NCBI GenBank assembly: GCA_013339895.1
Contig: JABACO010000017.1
Span: 8,417,850-8,481,849, forward strand
Direction: 5' to 3'
Length of the DNA stretch: 64,000 nucleotides
From: Ephydatia muelleri
Taxonomy: Eukaryota; Porifera; Demospongiae; Spongillida; Spongillidae
Of the stretch, positions 1-11,712 are shown one piece after another. A program made the position numbers and the translations under genes. Positions within the stretch are counted from its first letter, which is position 1. Every line of letters begins with the position of its first letter. Below the pieces are notes generated by a model. The model was not told where the DNA came from. It saw only the letters and a list, made by a program, of their open reading frames with translations, and did no database searches.

Positions 1-766
1 ATGAATACTTGAAACCCGCGACGCGCGTCATGAAAAATTGAAGTATGGAACGTCTATGGAGATTTGCATTCAAACGTGTACAATTCTTTGCTGGAGACCC
101 GTAACTATGTTTCCAGGCAAAATTGTGATAAAGGTACTCCGAATGGAACTTCTTGTATTATTTTGTTCCACCAAAATGTGCACACAGCTAATTCGAAACT
201 GGGTTTTATGAAAATACATACATTGAATGGAAGACGGTGCATTTATCAACCGTTTCTCCCTTATAGCACGCCGTGTAGACCCGCTACTCAAGTTTCCAAG
301 GCAGATCCTAAAGGCCAAATCATCTGGCCATATACTTATACTATGGTGTTAATTTTGACACATACACAGATGATTCAAAATGGACTTTTCTAGGTTGTGC
401 AGCATGAGATTATTAAACGTTATGGTTAATTATTGTACAGTACACTGGTCGTTACATGCTATACATACATGTACATCCGTAACTTCTAAAATCGCTGTAC
501 CTCGCGAATACATGGTATTCAGTGTATCCTCGCGTTCATTCTAGCTTTCGCTTTGTGAAGACAACCATATATCTATATGGAATTGGATGAGAACCAGCTA
601 GCAGCCGAAGAAGCTATACGCTTTCGAAAGATGTGCTACCTCCGTTGGAGACACTAGTGGTGACTATTGTGGGGTCCACTGAACTTGATGGTATACTATC
701 TGTAGCGAAACCAAACCGTCTGCTAGAAGACTGGGCAAATTCACGGAGCACCGCGATACAAGCTTC

Positions 767-3322
767 GTGGCGTTGCTAAATGAACGTATTGAGGACGATA
801 TCATGTCTTTCGACCCAGACGCGACACGTTTAGAAACACAATTGTATCGCAGATCGCTGAGTGTTGCATCTAAACTTAGAAAAATGAGGGGTGCAAAGAG
901 GATCGATGTGCTATTTGGCTCCACAATCACTACAATTTATAAAGGTGAGTTGTTTCCTGCTGCCATGCATGTTGAAGAACGAAGCGTAGCGAACGACTTA
1001 TTGGCTGAAGCCGATGCTATGATATACGATTTGCAGAATCAGCTAATTTTCGTGAGGCAGGAACTGACTGAAGCACACGAAACGCTTGCTTCACAGTATT
1101 GTAACAAAGGAGGTGAATTAGATGATGTAAGCAACATGCAGGCACGCACGTTGGAAAGTACAAGATGTAGTTAGTTGCACAAGTCGAGCGTTGGAATTCC
1201 TGCATGCCATCATACGGGATTACTCTTGACTCACATGTCATACCACCACTGGAAAACCTCTAACAATGCCTCTGTTATCAGGAACCACTGATATCGATAA
1301 CTCCGACAGCACCGAGGCAAATCTAAGGGTTTTGTATCCGCTAGATAGATTCGGAGTAAGCGACAAGTTTTACCAAGAACTTTCCATGCTTCTCTCAGAG
1401 CTTCCAAGGTCTAATGCTGTAAAAAAAAATCGCTCACCGAACTTAATGATATCTTGGACCTCATCCGCATCGAGGGATATGAAGGTGCCTATCGGCCGTT
1501 TGAAAGTACTTTGTGCAAACACTTGTCAATATTGGTAATAGTAAACATTACAAACAATACATGCATGTAATAATTCATTCTTCTCAATGCAGATAGCAAA
1601 GAACCCAGCAGTATTTGCATCTGGTAAAAAAAATTAAAATCAGGGTTTCTGGGGATGGTGCTAAGTTCGCAAGAACGTCTAATTTCATTCTGTTATCATA
1701 TGCTATTCTGGAACCTTCCATTGGACAATACTTATCCGGACTAGGTAAGAAAGTGAATAGACCTACTCATGCAGTTATGTTTACTATTTATAATACTGTC
1801 GGTGCATGCAGGCAACCATACTATTGCAGTAGTCAAAGGTATGGAAGATTACTAAACAATCTCCGCTGCGTTTTCTGTGACCTTTGATGAAATTAACCAT
1901 CTTCAGCAGACAGCTTTGTCAATGTCAATGGTAACCCTTACCCTATTGAACTCTTTCTGAGTTCAGACATGAAGGTTGATGTTGTCTAGTTTAAGGAGGT
2001 ACCCCATGCACGTTCTTTCTATGTTCTAATAGTTAGTTTACGCTTTTGACACTGGGTCTAAATGAAGCAAATTCTATATACTCTTGCCCATTTTGCACAA
2101 TGCACCGTGAGAACAGGTTTGAACGTACTAAGCCTGTTACAGTGAAATGTGGTACATAATGCCTTTCTCTAGATGGGACATGTCAAAGGCAGAAGCGCAC
2201 TTTACCAACACTGTTGTGAGAACACTTGCTACTCTTAGGTGAGGAATATATATATAAATTCCTATATGTCCTAACTGCAATCTTGCAGATGCGGCTTTAC
2301 TACCAATGGCAAAATGGCAGCACAGCACAAAGGCTCAATACATCGGCCACTCACTTCTATACCACTTCATCATGTGATACTTGATTAATTACATGTATTG
2401 TTGATGTGATGCTACGGAACCTTATAATGATTATGAAGTCAATGGATGATCGGCTTCGTCTTCACACTAACTTGCATCTACATCAACTGGTGGCATGCGT
2501 TAAAAGTTGCGGTGTTTCATTCCATGGTTTGGGAATCAGTGTCAAGTAGTGGCAATTTTGAGTGGACATCCTTAACGGGTGAAAGTGTGAAGAAAGTTTT
2601 AAAGTTACACATGCACACTATGTACAAACATTGCATCCCATCATCTTCTACTTACACTAGCTACTTCCGCCAAAAATGAAAGCTATCCCTCTGCCAAGTA
2701 CATTGCTGGCAACTATTGTTAAACTGTGGACGATATATGCAAGGGGGAGGGTGGGGGTGGGGGTGGATAGAATTAAATCAATATTGAGCAGGTTTCTATA
2801 TTGAATGTTAAAACAGGATTTTGAAGAGTTGTACACTATGATATCCAGTGAGTCACCACCATTGAATGCTGCAGATGACATTCATCAGAAGGTGTGTTGT
2901 CAGGTACACCAAACAATGAGCACTGTCATACTGTGTATATATATATATTATAAAGAGCAAGAGATGGGTTGAACTATTCTTGAGCATCAAAGAGGATGGT
3001 GCATGTAACTCCATACATTCATGCCATGGTGTATCATGTTCCAAACAGCATGGAAGTATGAAGCAGTTTTCTTGTCAAGGTAAATTGTACAGTAATAGTA
3101 TGCAAACGTCAAATATTCTTTCAGGTGTGGAGAAGCATAATGATGACGCCAAGAGAAATTACTTCTCCAGCAACCAGTGGGATGCCCCAGCAGAAGACAG
3201 AGTACAGGCTGGAAGAGCTGCGTGAGTATGCCAGAGAAAGGAGGTCTTACACTAAGCATAATTCTGCATACTGGCATGAAGGAGGGATTGAGGCCCATCG
3301 GTCTGAAACTTGGGAAGCACAC
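767..3322 (+). pseudogene. Decayed copy of a multicopy invertebrate protein family (GDGAK / VEKHNDDAKR type)
   Basis: A run of coding-like blocks on the + strand, broken by stops and frame changes. In order: a helical N-terminal part with a coiled-coil look (767-1174), LYPLDRFGVSDKFYQELSM (about 1336-1392), a block after a 9-A run at 1421-1429 where the frame shifts, KIRVSGDGAKFARTSN (1625-1690), GNHTIAVVKG (about 1809-1840), LGLNEANSIYSCPFC (about 2055-2095), RWDMSKAEAHF (about 2170-2205), LHLHQLVACVKSCG (about 2470-2515), VWESVSSSGNFEWTSL (about 2526-2575), TPYIHAMVYHVPNSM (about 3008-3055), then VEKHNDDAKRNYFSSNQWD (3125-3180) and a basic tail to about 3320. A plausible intron with GT at 3080 and AG at 3123-3124 separates the last two. 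The block order matches a protein family I know as multicopy in sponges and cnidarians, with no assigned function and a transposon-like copy number. Several stops make this copy non-functional. The family match is from memory, the decay is seen. Confidence 0.7.
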
Positions 3323-3426
3323 CTAAATCAAATGAACATTGCCAAGACATCCTTAAAGCATGATTACAGTACTGCTGGAGGACAACTACATGTATAACAT
3401 TACTGCAATGTTGTTTACAATGAGCT

Positions 3427-3870
3427 GCAATGTTTTGAATGTGCTCTGCATGATGTTGCCTGCAGGAGTTCATAATGTTTGCCTTCAAACATACACGGGC
3501 CTATGAACTTTAAATGAGTGTGATAAAATGGTGCGTTCCAACAGATAATCATGTAGTGGGCTTTACTTGTACCACATGCATGTATCCACCTCATCCTGGC
3601 TTAATTCAGCTGATCAATGTGAAAGCAGTTCAGGAATTGATTCTCTGGCTAGACCATGCTGTGAATAAGGTCTATAGGTTGTCTGCAATTATGATCTATA
3701 TATTGTCTCTCTTGTTACTCCTGTACTATAGATGTTTTGAATGAGCTCTGCATGATGTTGCCTGCAGGAGGTCATAATGTTTGCCTTCAAACATCCACTG
3801 GTCTATGCATGTGATAAAAGAGTGCATTCCAACAGATAATCATGTACATGTAGCGGGCTTTACCACTGTA
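3427..3870. repeat. Imperfect direct duplication, period about 303 bp
   Basis: The stretch from 3427 (GTTTTGAATGTGCTCTGCAT) to about 3575 recurs from about 3731 to 3870. Shared blocks include the GATGTTGCCTGCAGGAG word, the TTTGCCTTCAAACAT word and CCAACAGATAATCATGTA. No convincing gene lies in it. Confidence 0.7.
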
Positions 3871-3984
3871 CTTTTGCGCACCTAATATCCATGCACAAGA
3901 GTTATTCCAGGGTTTTAAGCCGTTCGTATGTGTGCATGATATGACGCTTTCCTAAATTTGTTTAGGATATTTTAAAAATCGTAA

Positions 3985-4115
3985 ATGTACATCTTCTTGT
4001 AATCACACATGTTACACAACTTGTACATGGTTATAGCTACAGACTTCCTTTTTCAACGTATCATACTACACCTTTTCTGTATGGTAAAATGTATATTGTG
4101 GGATCTTGCTTTAAC
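3985..4115. repeat. Diverged fragment of the GGGACAGTTT foldback family
   Basis: Positions 4038-4108 (ACTTCC, then ATCATACTACACC, then a GGGATCTTGC word) align with 11811-11885 of the inverted-repeat arm, where the same order occurs with fewer changes. This looks like an old copy of the element that is a near-perfect palindrome at 23864-24103. Confidence 0.45.
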
Positions 4116-5242
4116 TTCATGTTTTTATCCCCGAATCCCACGATTATCTAAACCCACAATGCTTTTTGCTGATATGACCATGCATATTGCACCAGCACAT
4201 TAAAAATGATTCAGATGGGTAAATAATCGTGAGCTACATGTATACAACAGAAATTTCTCCATGTGCTGTTTGATAGCTTCGAATGCTTTGGCTTAACTTA
4301 CGCCAACGAAACAGCACTACTATTCTCATTCCCGCCTGATACCTCGCGTTAAAATACTCAATCGGTTATCATGATTAGTTCCACTATTGTGTCGCGTGAG
4401 AATGCAAGAAATTACTTGGTATGGCCTGGGAACAAACAAAACGCTCAACTAAATTTGTGCATGCGTATGTAGGATATAGTTTTGATAGTGTTTGGGCAAC
4501 AACAAAAACATGTCAGGACCTGTTGTTATTATACACTAGTCTGGCACGCAGAATTTTTAATTTGCGCACTTGCGCTGCATCAATCCACATCAGGTGGGAG
4601 TACTGTTTTTCTCGTTGCAGAAACGGAGGTTTGGCACACTATATCGTAGTCTTACTATTTTAATGGTCTCGTGAGCAGAAGTCTCGTGAGCAGACGATAC
4701 ATCAATATTCAAAAGATGACGCACATAATGACATACGTTTATGAATATAATTAATTATGCTCGGTTGTAATTAGTTAATTTGTCTTGAATTTAATTAATG
4801 GATGCTTAATGTTCTTTACATGATACACGTACATTATAATCAGACCGATTTTTAGAGAATACTAAACCTGTTTGGAATTCAATTTGAAAAAAATAATTTA
4901 AGTTAATTGATTTAAATTAATAATTTCTTGTCTTGAAACATGATAAATCATTAAAAAGGTGGCAAAGTTATTGGTGAAATCAGAATTCTCAAATCTCTAT
5001 CACAACCTTACATATTCACTCATGTCCTCCATTTCTGGCCATGTAAAGAAGCTCACGGTAGAATGCTTGCTGGATGCCAAGAAAAATGATGTGTTGATCG
5101 ACTTTAGGAGGAAGTGTTTTAAGTTGGGTAGCAATGACGTAGGTTTCCTTTATTGATTCAAACAGCTCTGGTAATAATTGGGTGTCCCAGACTGTGTAAA
5201 TACCAACAAACTCGGTGTTATTGTTGAATGCAAAGGTGAAGG
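4116..5242. other. Non-coding, AT-rich stretch
   Basis: No supported gene. The stretch 4740-4950 is very AT-rich (TTAATTAA words). A 15-bp direct repeat (GTCTCGTGAGCAGA) sits at about 4665-4695. Small ORFs here lack family-like sequence or splice context. Confidence 0.5.
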
Positions 5243-5467
5243 GTGATTTTGGTGAATTTGGGGAAGGGCTCATTGAAGCCTAATAATGTTCTTGTGGCTA
5301 GGAGTCTCTGTGTTCTGAATGACAAGTGCGAAGTAACTGTTCAAGTGATGAACATCGGGTCAATGCCAGTAACACTATACAAAGGCACAAGAATTGCGAA
5401 TTTCATTCCTCGACAGCGTGTTTTTCTTCATGACGATGCTAAACAGTACACAGGTGTCAGAGCGTGA
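5243..5467 (+). pseudogene. Ty3/Gypsy pol fragment between protease and reverse transcriptase
   Basis: The open frame contains LVARSLCVLNDKCEVTVQVM and VTLYKGTRIANFIP. This is the conserved segment found just after the aspartic protease in Gypsy polyproteins, where a LLVARSLV-like strand is followed by a V-x-LYKGT-x-IA motif before the reverse transcriptase. No protease triad lies upstream and no reverse transcriptase follows, so this is a short relic. It is unrelated in position to the full-length element at 33638-38161. Confidence 0.6.
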
Positions 5468-6825
5468 AAGGCAGGTAAAGGCCTGATCTGCAGGGAAGCA
5501 AACTAATGACTGAGGAGAAGAAAAAGCTGCATAGATATGGCTGCACTTGCTGCTTAATAAAATCACTATGTAACAAAAGATCTTGAAGGAAATGTTTGGT
5601 GAATTGGCTGCCTAACCGGTTAGGTTTAATGCGCATAAGAGGTTAGGCAGTTGACCGGGGGATTAAAGGTTAAGCTCTATTCCAGTTAATAACTCTGGAA
5701 ATACCAGCGATCTAACTGCCAATCATGATGAATAAGGAGCAACGCTACTTTTCGTGTGCATAGAGAAAAAAATTTACGCAACTTTTTTCCGCCATAACTT
5801 TGTTGTTTAGAAACAAATGCTGAATTTTCCGATATGTACATGAACAGCACATGCTGCTCTATCCACTGGTACTTTAATTTACAATTTACGGTAGTTTTGG
5901 CAGGAATATGCCCCCCCCCCTTCGCATTGTTGTTACAAAGGTTGTAACTTCATATAGATATTGGCTTGGGGACTTGATAATTAGGACATAAACATACATT
6001 TAGTAGGCTAATAAAGGAACTAAATTTGAGAGGGTCATGCATAATTTTGAGTGAGCTGATGTCATCTTACCCTTGCCAGGGTGGAGTCAAACGGGCATAT
6101 ATCTGTACTAGGTGGCGATTATGGGCTAATTGATGGAGTGAAATGATTGGGTGAAGGTTATGGACTGATCAGACAATGGTTATGCCGTTTGCAGCCATTA
6201 AAAATGTGGACAGTAGGCCTCCACCTCCGTAATACTGAAATAATGTAATGCCCTAGCAACGAGCCTTGACAACCACCGACCTGTGAAATACTAAGCTACA
6301 TGACAATAAAACAACTTCATTCGCCATTTTACAAGCCATACAATGAAAAAGGACTTTTATTCTATTTATTGCCCAAGTCACCTGGCTTAAGGTTGTGTCT
6401 TCGTTATAAGCTGTAGCGTCGAAAGCAGCTACATGTACCTTGGGAAGGACGATTTAACTTTGAAGCGCTATATACAAGACGAAAAAATTTCGGTCGGCAA
6501 ACTTAAAGCAGGAAACTAACAAAGACAGAACATACTTACAAATTGTTGAATACATGTAGATGTTTTGCCATATTGATAGGGTAGTATACTAGACATGCTA
6601 GAAGTTGTGCATATCATAGCAGTAGTTACATTTTTTGTTTTCATTCGGTTTTGTTCATAACCAATAATGCCCCCCTCCACGTATATACAATGCCATTAGG
6701 AGTAAAGGTACCAGTACTGTAATTGAGTTAAATTATAATGTAAAAGTTATGCGACTATTGGAACGAGAGTATGCCAACATGTAATAAAAATATTTAAAAA
6801 TAGTTGGATGTTTATAATTTCGAGC
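5468..6825. other. No gene seen; contains one dispersed repeat
   Basis: No coding potential that I trust. Positions 5924-6075 are a diverged copy of 10166-10318. The rest is AT-rich unique-looking sequence with a short C-run at 5910-5920. Confidence 0.5.
5924..6075. repeat. Dispersed repeat, copy 1 (copy 2 at 10166-10318)
   Basis: Both copies share the order GCATTGYTRTTACAAA, ATTGGCYTGGSGAC, TGATAA, CATACAT, TTAGGCTAATAA and TTTGAGAG, with many differences and indels between. Same orientation, about 4.2 kb apart. The second copy is in an intron of the minus-strand gene at 7671-11468. Confidence 0.6.
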
Positions 6826-7290
6826 CTGATGACCACACTACACGATGAATCTGATGACCACACTAGATGATGAAATGATGACCACACTAGATGATGAACC
6901 TGATGACCACACTAGATGATGAACCTGATGACCACACTACACGATGAATCTGATGACCACACTAGATGATGAAATGATGACCACACTAAATGATGAACCT
7001 GATGACCACACTAGATGATGAACCTGATGACCACACTACACGATGAATCTGATGACCACACTAGATGGTGAACCTGATGACCTAGATGAAGAGCCTGATG
7101 ACAACACTACATGATGAATCTGATGACCACACTAGATGGTGAACCTGATGACCACACTAGATGGTGAATCTGATGACCACACTAGATGGTGAACCTGATG
7201 ACCAAAGATAACCCACACTAGATGATGAGCCTGACGACAACACTACATGATGAATCTGATGACCACACTAGATGATGAACCTAATGACAA
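6826..7290. repeat. 25-bp minisatellite (TGATGACCACACTA unit)
   Basis: About 18 tandem copies of a roughly 25-bp unit built on CTGATGACCACACTAGATG followed by ATGAAC, with recurrent ACACGATGAAT variants and a few shortened units. Stray single units reappear at 7912-7940 and 8240-8290, so the array has been larger or has been scattered by duplication. Confidence 0.85.
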
Positions 7291-7298
7291 TACTACGT

Positions 7299-7492
7299 GA
7301 GAAAATTGGTACATTGAATGGAAGGCAATAGTGGTGTAAAAAGCAGGGAGCTGTTAATAATATAATAGTCCTATATTTACACTGTAGGAAGCAAACAAAA
7401 AATGGACTATTACATTTTCCCTTCTTATTAGACCATTGTTTCCCTGCTTAACACCACTTTGCCTTCAAATCCTGCATACCACTAACTTTCTC
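7299..7492. mobile_element. Foldback MITE, GAGAAAGTTGGT family, copy 1
   Basis: The ends are inverted copies: GAGAAAATTGG at 7299 and ACTAACTTTCTC ending at 7492, with paired internal words GAAGGCAA / TTGCCTTC and GTGGTGTAAAAAGCAGGGA / TCCCTGCTTAACACCAC. The GGTGTAAAAAGCA core and TATATTTA word link it to the better copy at 26996-27290 and the halves at 54375-54500 and 63485-63612. No coding capacity. Confidence 0.75.
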
Positions 7493-7670
7493 AAAGATAA
7501 TGCTTTTTAGTTACTTGTATAAAAGCAGATTTAGAAAGTTTTATTTCAACCATGCAGTTTTCTATCCCCCGCCCACCCCACCTCTCGTTAGATATTAGGT
7601 ATGAAGTAACCATTTTGGGTGTGAATGCTACTACTGTTTCAGCAATAAATTATATAATTTTGGTACTTAC

Positions 7671-10600
7671 CTTCATCAGAAATGCCAAATTTTGCCTTTT
7701 TAGAAGATGTCGATTCTGCAATGCCCAATACAGACAAAATCATGTGTAAAAAAGTGAAAAGGCAAACATTAACACATGCAAATAGTACAGGCTGAAATTT
7801 TCTGTTAGACATGGATCTCAGAGATAGATCAGAGGATGAAGATGTGGAGAGAGCAAGGGAGGAAGTGGGAGGGAGTAGAGGGGTGGGTGGGAAGCCAGAG
7901 GTACGTGGGTGAACCTGATGACCACACTACTACTTGGTGAATATGATGCCCGATGCATATTTTGGACACTACTGCTGTAATCAGCAATAATTTATTTGTA
8001 AGAACTTGCCTCCAGGATTGTTGACAGAATGCGTTCTTCTATGAGATGTTGATTCTGCAATACAAAGCAATATCCAATAGATGGATGGATGGATGGATGG
8101 ATGGATGGATGATGGATGGATGGATGGTGGATGGATGGGATGGATGGATGGTACTTCTTCCTTGGTACTCAACCAATGCAGAACCAAAAAACAAGGAGTG
8201 CTAACTCAGATTCTGAAGGGATCTAAGTATATTAAATATCTGATGAACACACTACATGATGAGCCTGATGACAACCAGATGACCACAGTAAATGGGGGTA
8301 TTGGAATGGGAAGGGAAGGGACAAATGCACACATGCAATAGTTAATCACATACCAACATTCATCAGCTTTGTTCTGGCAGAAGTGAGAACAGTAGAAGCA
8401 GATCGGTAATTGTCAGAAGCAGATTGGTAATTGTAAGAAGCAGTTTTCCAATTCAGAATGGCAATGTCTAGAAGCGTTTCATTATCCTTCAGCTCAGCAT
8501 CCTTCACCTCCTGCTTAGCTTTCTCTACCTCCTGCTCAGCATCCTTCTCCTGCTGAGCATCCGTCGTCACCTTCTGTTCAGTCTTCTCTACCTTCTGCTG
8601 AGCCTTCTCCGCCTCCTGCTTAGACTTCTCTCCCTCCTGCTGAGCATCCGTCACCTTCTGTTCAGCCTTCTGCTCAGATGTTGCTGCACCAAACCAATAG
8701 AATTTTGGCACTTGAACCCATAATGGCATGCACAGTAATCGCTCCCAATCAAGTGCTCAAGTATTATATTCGCAAGGTATGAATTATATATGTCCCACTA
8801 TAAGCATTGGTTCTCTAAAAATGAATTCCAGACTCAGACTGTGAAAAAAATTAGATACAAACACTTGTATTTGAATATTGAGTATCTAAAACTAAAAATC
8901 TAATAGGGTAAGAATAGTAGACTAATGGCATCAGGATAACACCTTCTGGATTTGAGAGAGATTGGAATTAAATCTCAATGCCTACAAAACCAACCACTAA
9001 ACGGAAACCTTAGTTTGCAATGCCAGCCACACAAATCATTTGCATGCATTGATATCAAATACAGACATACAGTACGGGTCATAATAAAAGTCACGTTCCG
9101 TTTTAGTTCTACGATCGTAGCACTGTGCAGTGTTTTCTAAAATACGATGATCTTTATGACACTTTCGTACGCGTTAACTAAGGTTAGTGAACTGCACAAC
9201 TCCGTTTAAACCGGGGTTTTTGTTGCCACGTGTCATTGACACATATCGCCAAAACGATGACGCTGCGTACTTTGCTTAAATAACTAAGTAAAGAAAATTT
9301 TTCACTCCAGATGACATCATCAAATGTGTCATTTTGATGAGCTAATGCCCATGCAAGCCTTTTCTGCTTGTTCACATCACGGATTAACTGACAGTAAGCA
9401 CTTCCACGGAACGTCCATCCAAGCGATGATCTGCAACGTAAAACTGTTCGAATACTTATTTTATAGCCACGTGACACCAGTAGTTTTGCAATTTAGTGGC
9501 GGTGGTTTCATTGTCGCGTTGCATTTCTTCCTCCACCATCGCTTTGATTTTCGTTGTAATCACACCTTGATCCTGGGTTTCGATGAATCCCACCACTAAC
9601 TTCGAAGCGCTGCTAGAACCGGTGGATGTTTTCGCGTGTACATGGAATACCCTCCGATATTAGCCGTTGGTGTATAGTAGGAGCTTTGTACCCTTTCTGA
9701 TGGTAAAACAATATCAGAAATTTCGCATAATCACTGTAGACCATTATCGTAGCACTAAACGAGCGTTAAAACATAATTTAAACTGCGGTTAAACGATGAC
9801 GTCAGATTACAGGTCTAGCGATCAACAACTGTTGTGTTAATCTTATTTGAAGAATGCTACGAAGTCAGAACTAAACGAAACAAGAAGCCATATCTTCGTG
9901 CTACGATCGTAGCACTAAGACGGAACGTGACTTTTATTATGACCCGTACTGTAGCTCAAATGCCTACCTTTATCAGACTTATGTCTCTTAGCAGCAGAAG
10001 TAGAAACTGGGTAAAAATACATGTACATGTAGCTCATAATTGTAGCCATGTTGGATTGCTGCTGGTACCAAGCAAATTAAAAATTTTAACATAAGTCTCA
10101 TCATGTGTAACCATGTAGAAGTACATTTGTCTCATGAGTACATACTGTTACATGTAATATGCATTGCTATTACAAAATAATGTCAAACGCATGCAGTGTA
10201 TTGGCCTGGCGACATGATAAATGAGATTCATACATATGTTAGGCTAATAACTGATAGAAAAAGGAGATCAATTTGAGAGTGTGCTTTTTTTAGTGACCTG
10301 ACGTGATCAGCATATCACTCTAGTAGGTGTGCTGACCACACTATACAATTTCCCATACGTCCCTTATCTGTAAAGAATGGTGTTAGCCTTCATTCCCTCC
10401 TACGCGTAGGACCATTATTTGAAAAAGGACCATTATTTGAAAATTCATTATGAATAGAAATGCAATTTTTTGGCATCCATTTCTCTACTGTTATTTGATG
10501 TGTCTGTCTATGACTATCATGCTAAATTTACCAATTGTCAATCTATTTTTTAAATCACACCCTTGGTTACACAATCTAATACGGTTGCATTACGTAAAGA

Positions 10601-11468
10601 ATTAAATTATCACAGAAAAAAGTACGCAATTATAACTTTTTTGAATGTTTTTTTGTGTGTGCTACTTTATACATTCTATGGCAGTGTTTTTACTCTAATT
10701 GGTTTTGCCCTTTTTACCGAAAACACACTGTACGTTTTCAAGATTTTGTCCATTCACTTGGCTATTCCAGCAACATGTGTCTGACAAATATCTATCATTC
10801 ATAAGCTTGTGGAGCTAGCAAATTCCAAATCGTGCAAAAGACCTGTCTTACTACCCCCTTCTTTTGCATAGGACAATAATCCTACGTGACTACGTGTGAC
10901 CATGAGTGCAAAGAAAGATGACTTGGTACCAACAATGATATAAATAAATTGCTAAGTGTATAGATGTAACAATAGGGATATACCACGAAAGAACACAATA
11001 GGACTATTAATGATAAACCGCTAACCATGTAAACGACACATGCCAGCCACACAAATCATTTGCATGAATTGATATCCATTTCCAGCTTCTCTTTCTCATT
11101 AAGCTCACCTAATTGATTTTCAGTAACTTCCACATCATCTTCCACTCCTGTCTTATTGTCTTCCCGTTTCCTCTTTTTGTCACATCATGTAAAATAATAG
11201 TGTAAGTACACTACAAAAGAACATGAAAACAACCCACACAATTTCTATCACAAGTGACAACACAGAACCCAAGAAATGCGGTACAATTAGTAGTTGGAAC
11301 AGCTATACAACTATCTAAATAACTCACATTGCCAGGGTCCACCTTATCAGCATTTTCCTTCAACCTTGATGATCTTATATTTTAGCACTGACACTAAATA
11401 CCCAACAAGAAAAGATACACTCACCTCCTTTTTTGGTTTGGTTTCATTTGGAATTTTTTCGATGGCAT
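7671..11468 (-). CDS. Multi-exon gene for a basic, coiled-coil-rich protein (unknown function)
   Basis: Seven exons were traced by splice sites and phase on the minus strand: 11425-11476 (ATG at 11468-11466, [14 protein letters not shown]), 11328-11373 ([15 protein letters not shown]), 11109-11172 ([13 protein letters not shown], donor GTGAGC), 9968-10006 ([12 protein letters not shown]), 8354-8683 (110 codons), 8010-8054 and 7671-7715. The first three join in frame. All later exons begin and end in phase 1, so each can be skipped or duplicated without frame loss. The 330-nt exon encodes heptad-like K/E/Q/A repeats ([20 protein letters not shown]) with strong coiled-coil character. The short exons are related to each other ([15 protein letters not shown] at 7671-7715, [15 protein letters not shown] at 8010-8054). 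The N-terminus is very basic and could be nuclear. The exon at 8010-8054 uses a GC donor. The 3' end was not found, and there may be an upstream exon. I do not recognise the family. Confidence 0.6.
8080..8152. repeat. (ATGG)n microsatellite
   Basis: About 18 repeats of ATGG with small interruptions, located in the intron between the exons 8010-8054 and 8354-8683. Confidence 0.95.
9018..9060. repeat. Short intronic repeat (second copy at 11039-11075)
   Basis: ATGCCAGCCACACAAATCAT followed by TTGCATG and ATTGATATC occurs at 9020-9058 and again at 11040-11075 with one or two changes. At 11039-11075 it lies just downstream of the exon 11109-11172, which suggests exon-plus-intron duplication within this gene. 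Confidence 0.7.
9070..9951 (-). mobile_element. Tc1/mariner-type DNA transposon, internally deleted
   Basis: Terminal inverted repeats of about 50 bp start CAGTACGGGTCATAATAAAA on both ends, with only a few mismatches. Both ends are flanked by TA (9068-9069 and 9952-9953), the target-site duplication of this superfamily. The interior holds a damaged minus-strand transposase (separate entry). The total of 882 bp is about half to two-thirds of an autonomous element, so this copy is non-autonomous. It sits in an intron of the minus-strand gene spanning 7671-11468. Confidence 0.85.
9184..9560 (-). pseudogene. Tc1/mariner transposase remnant
   Basis: The open part (9477 down) reads [20 protein letters not shown], then [21 protein letters not shown]. 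This is the classic Tc1-like segment joining the second helix-turn-helix to the first catalytic strand (the DDVIW block precedes the first catalytic acid). Upstream, in another frame, [20 protein letters not shown] gives more of the DNA-binding region, so a frameshift lies near 9475-9485. The rest of the DDE domain is missing. Not functional. Confidence 0.75.
10166..10318. repeat. Dispersed repeat, copy 2 (copy 1 at 5924-6075)
   Basis: Diverged direct copy of 5924-6075, as described there. It lies in the long intron between exons 11109-11172 and 9968-10006. Confidence 0.6.
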
Positions 11469-11712
11469 TTTGAAGCCTAAGAACAAACACACAGGTTCAA
11501 GTGAATTACATCTAAGAAACAAGCGAAGTTATTGTGCCATAAAAAAGAGGGAGATTAATTAAGGTATAAATTCTTTTCTTTTTTAACCGACAAACAATGA
11601 GTAACTAACTTAGCCAGCCAAAACTAGACCTTTAGAATATACACACATTATATATACGGCTTATGGGAGGAGATTAAAGTCAGCGCCAGCAGAGCTAGTC
11701 CATTGCTATAAA

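Noticed and set aside
6826..7290. CRISPR-like array
   Set aside because: Units are head-to-tail with no unique spacers and the genome is eukaryotic; a minisatellite explains it. The same holds for the 22-bp arrays.
10563..10784. 73-codon hydrophobic plus-strand frame (possible membrane protein)
   Set aside because: AT-rich sequence naturally gives hydrophobic codons; no start context, splice sites or relatives seen.
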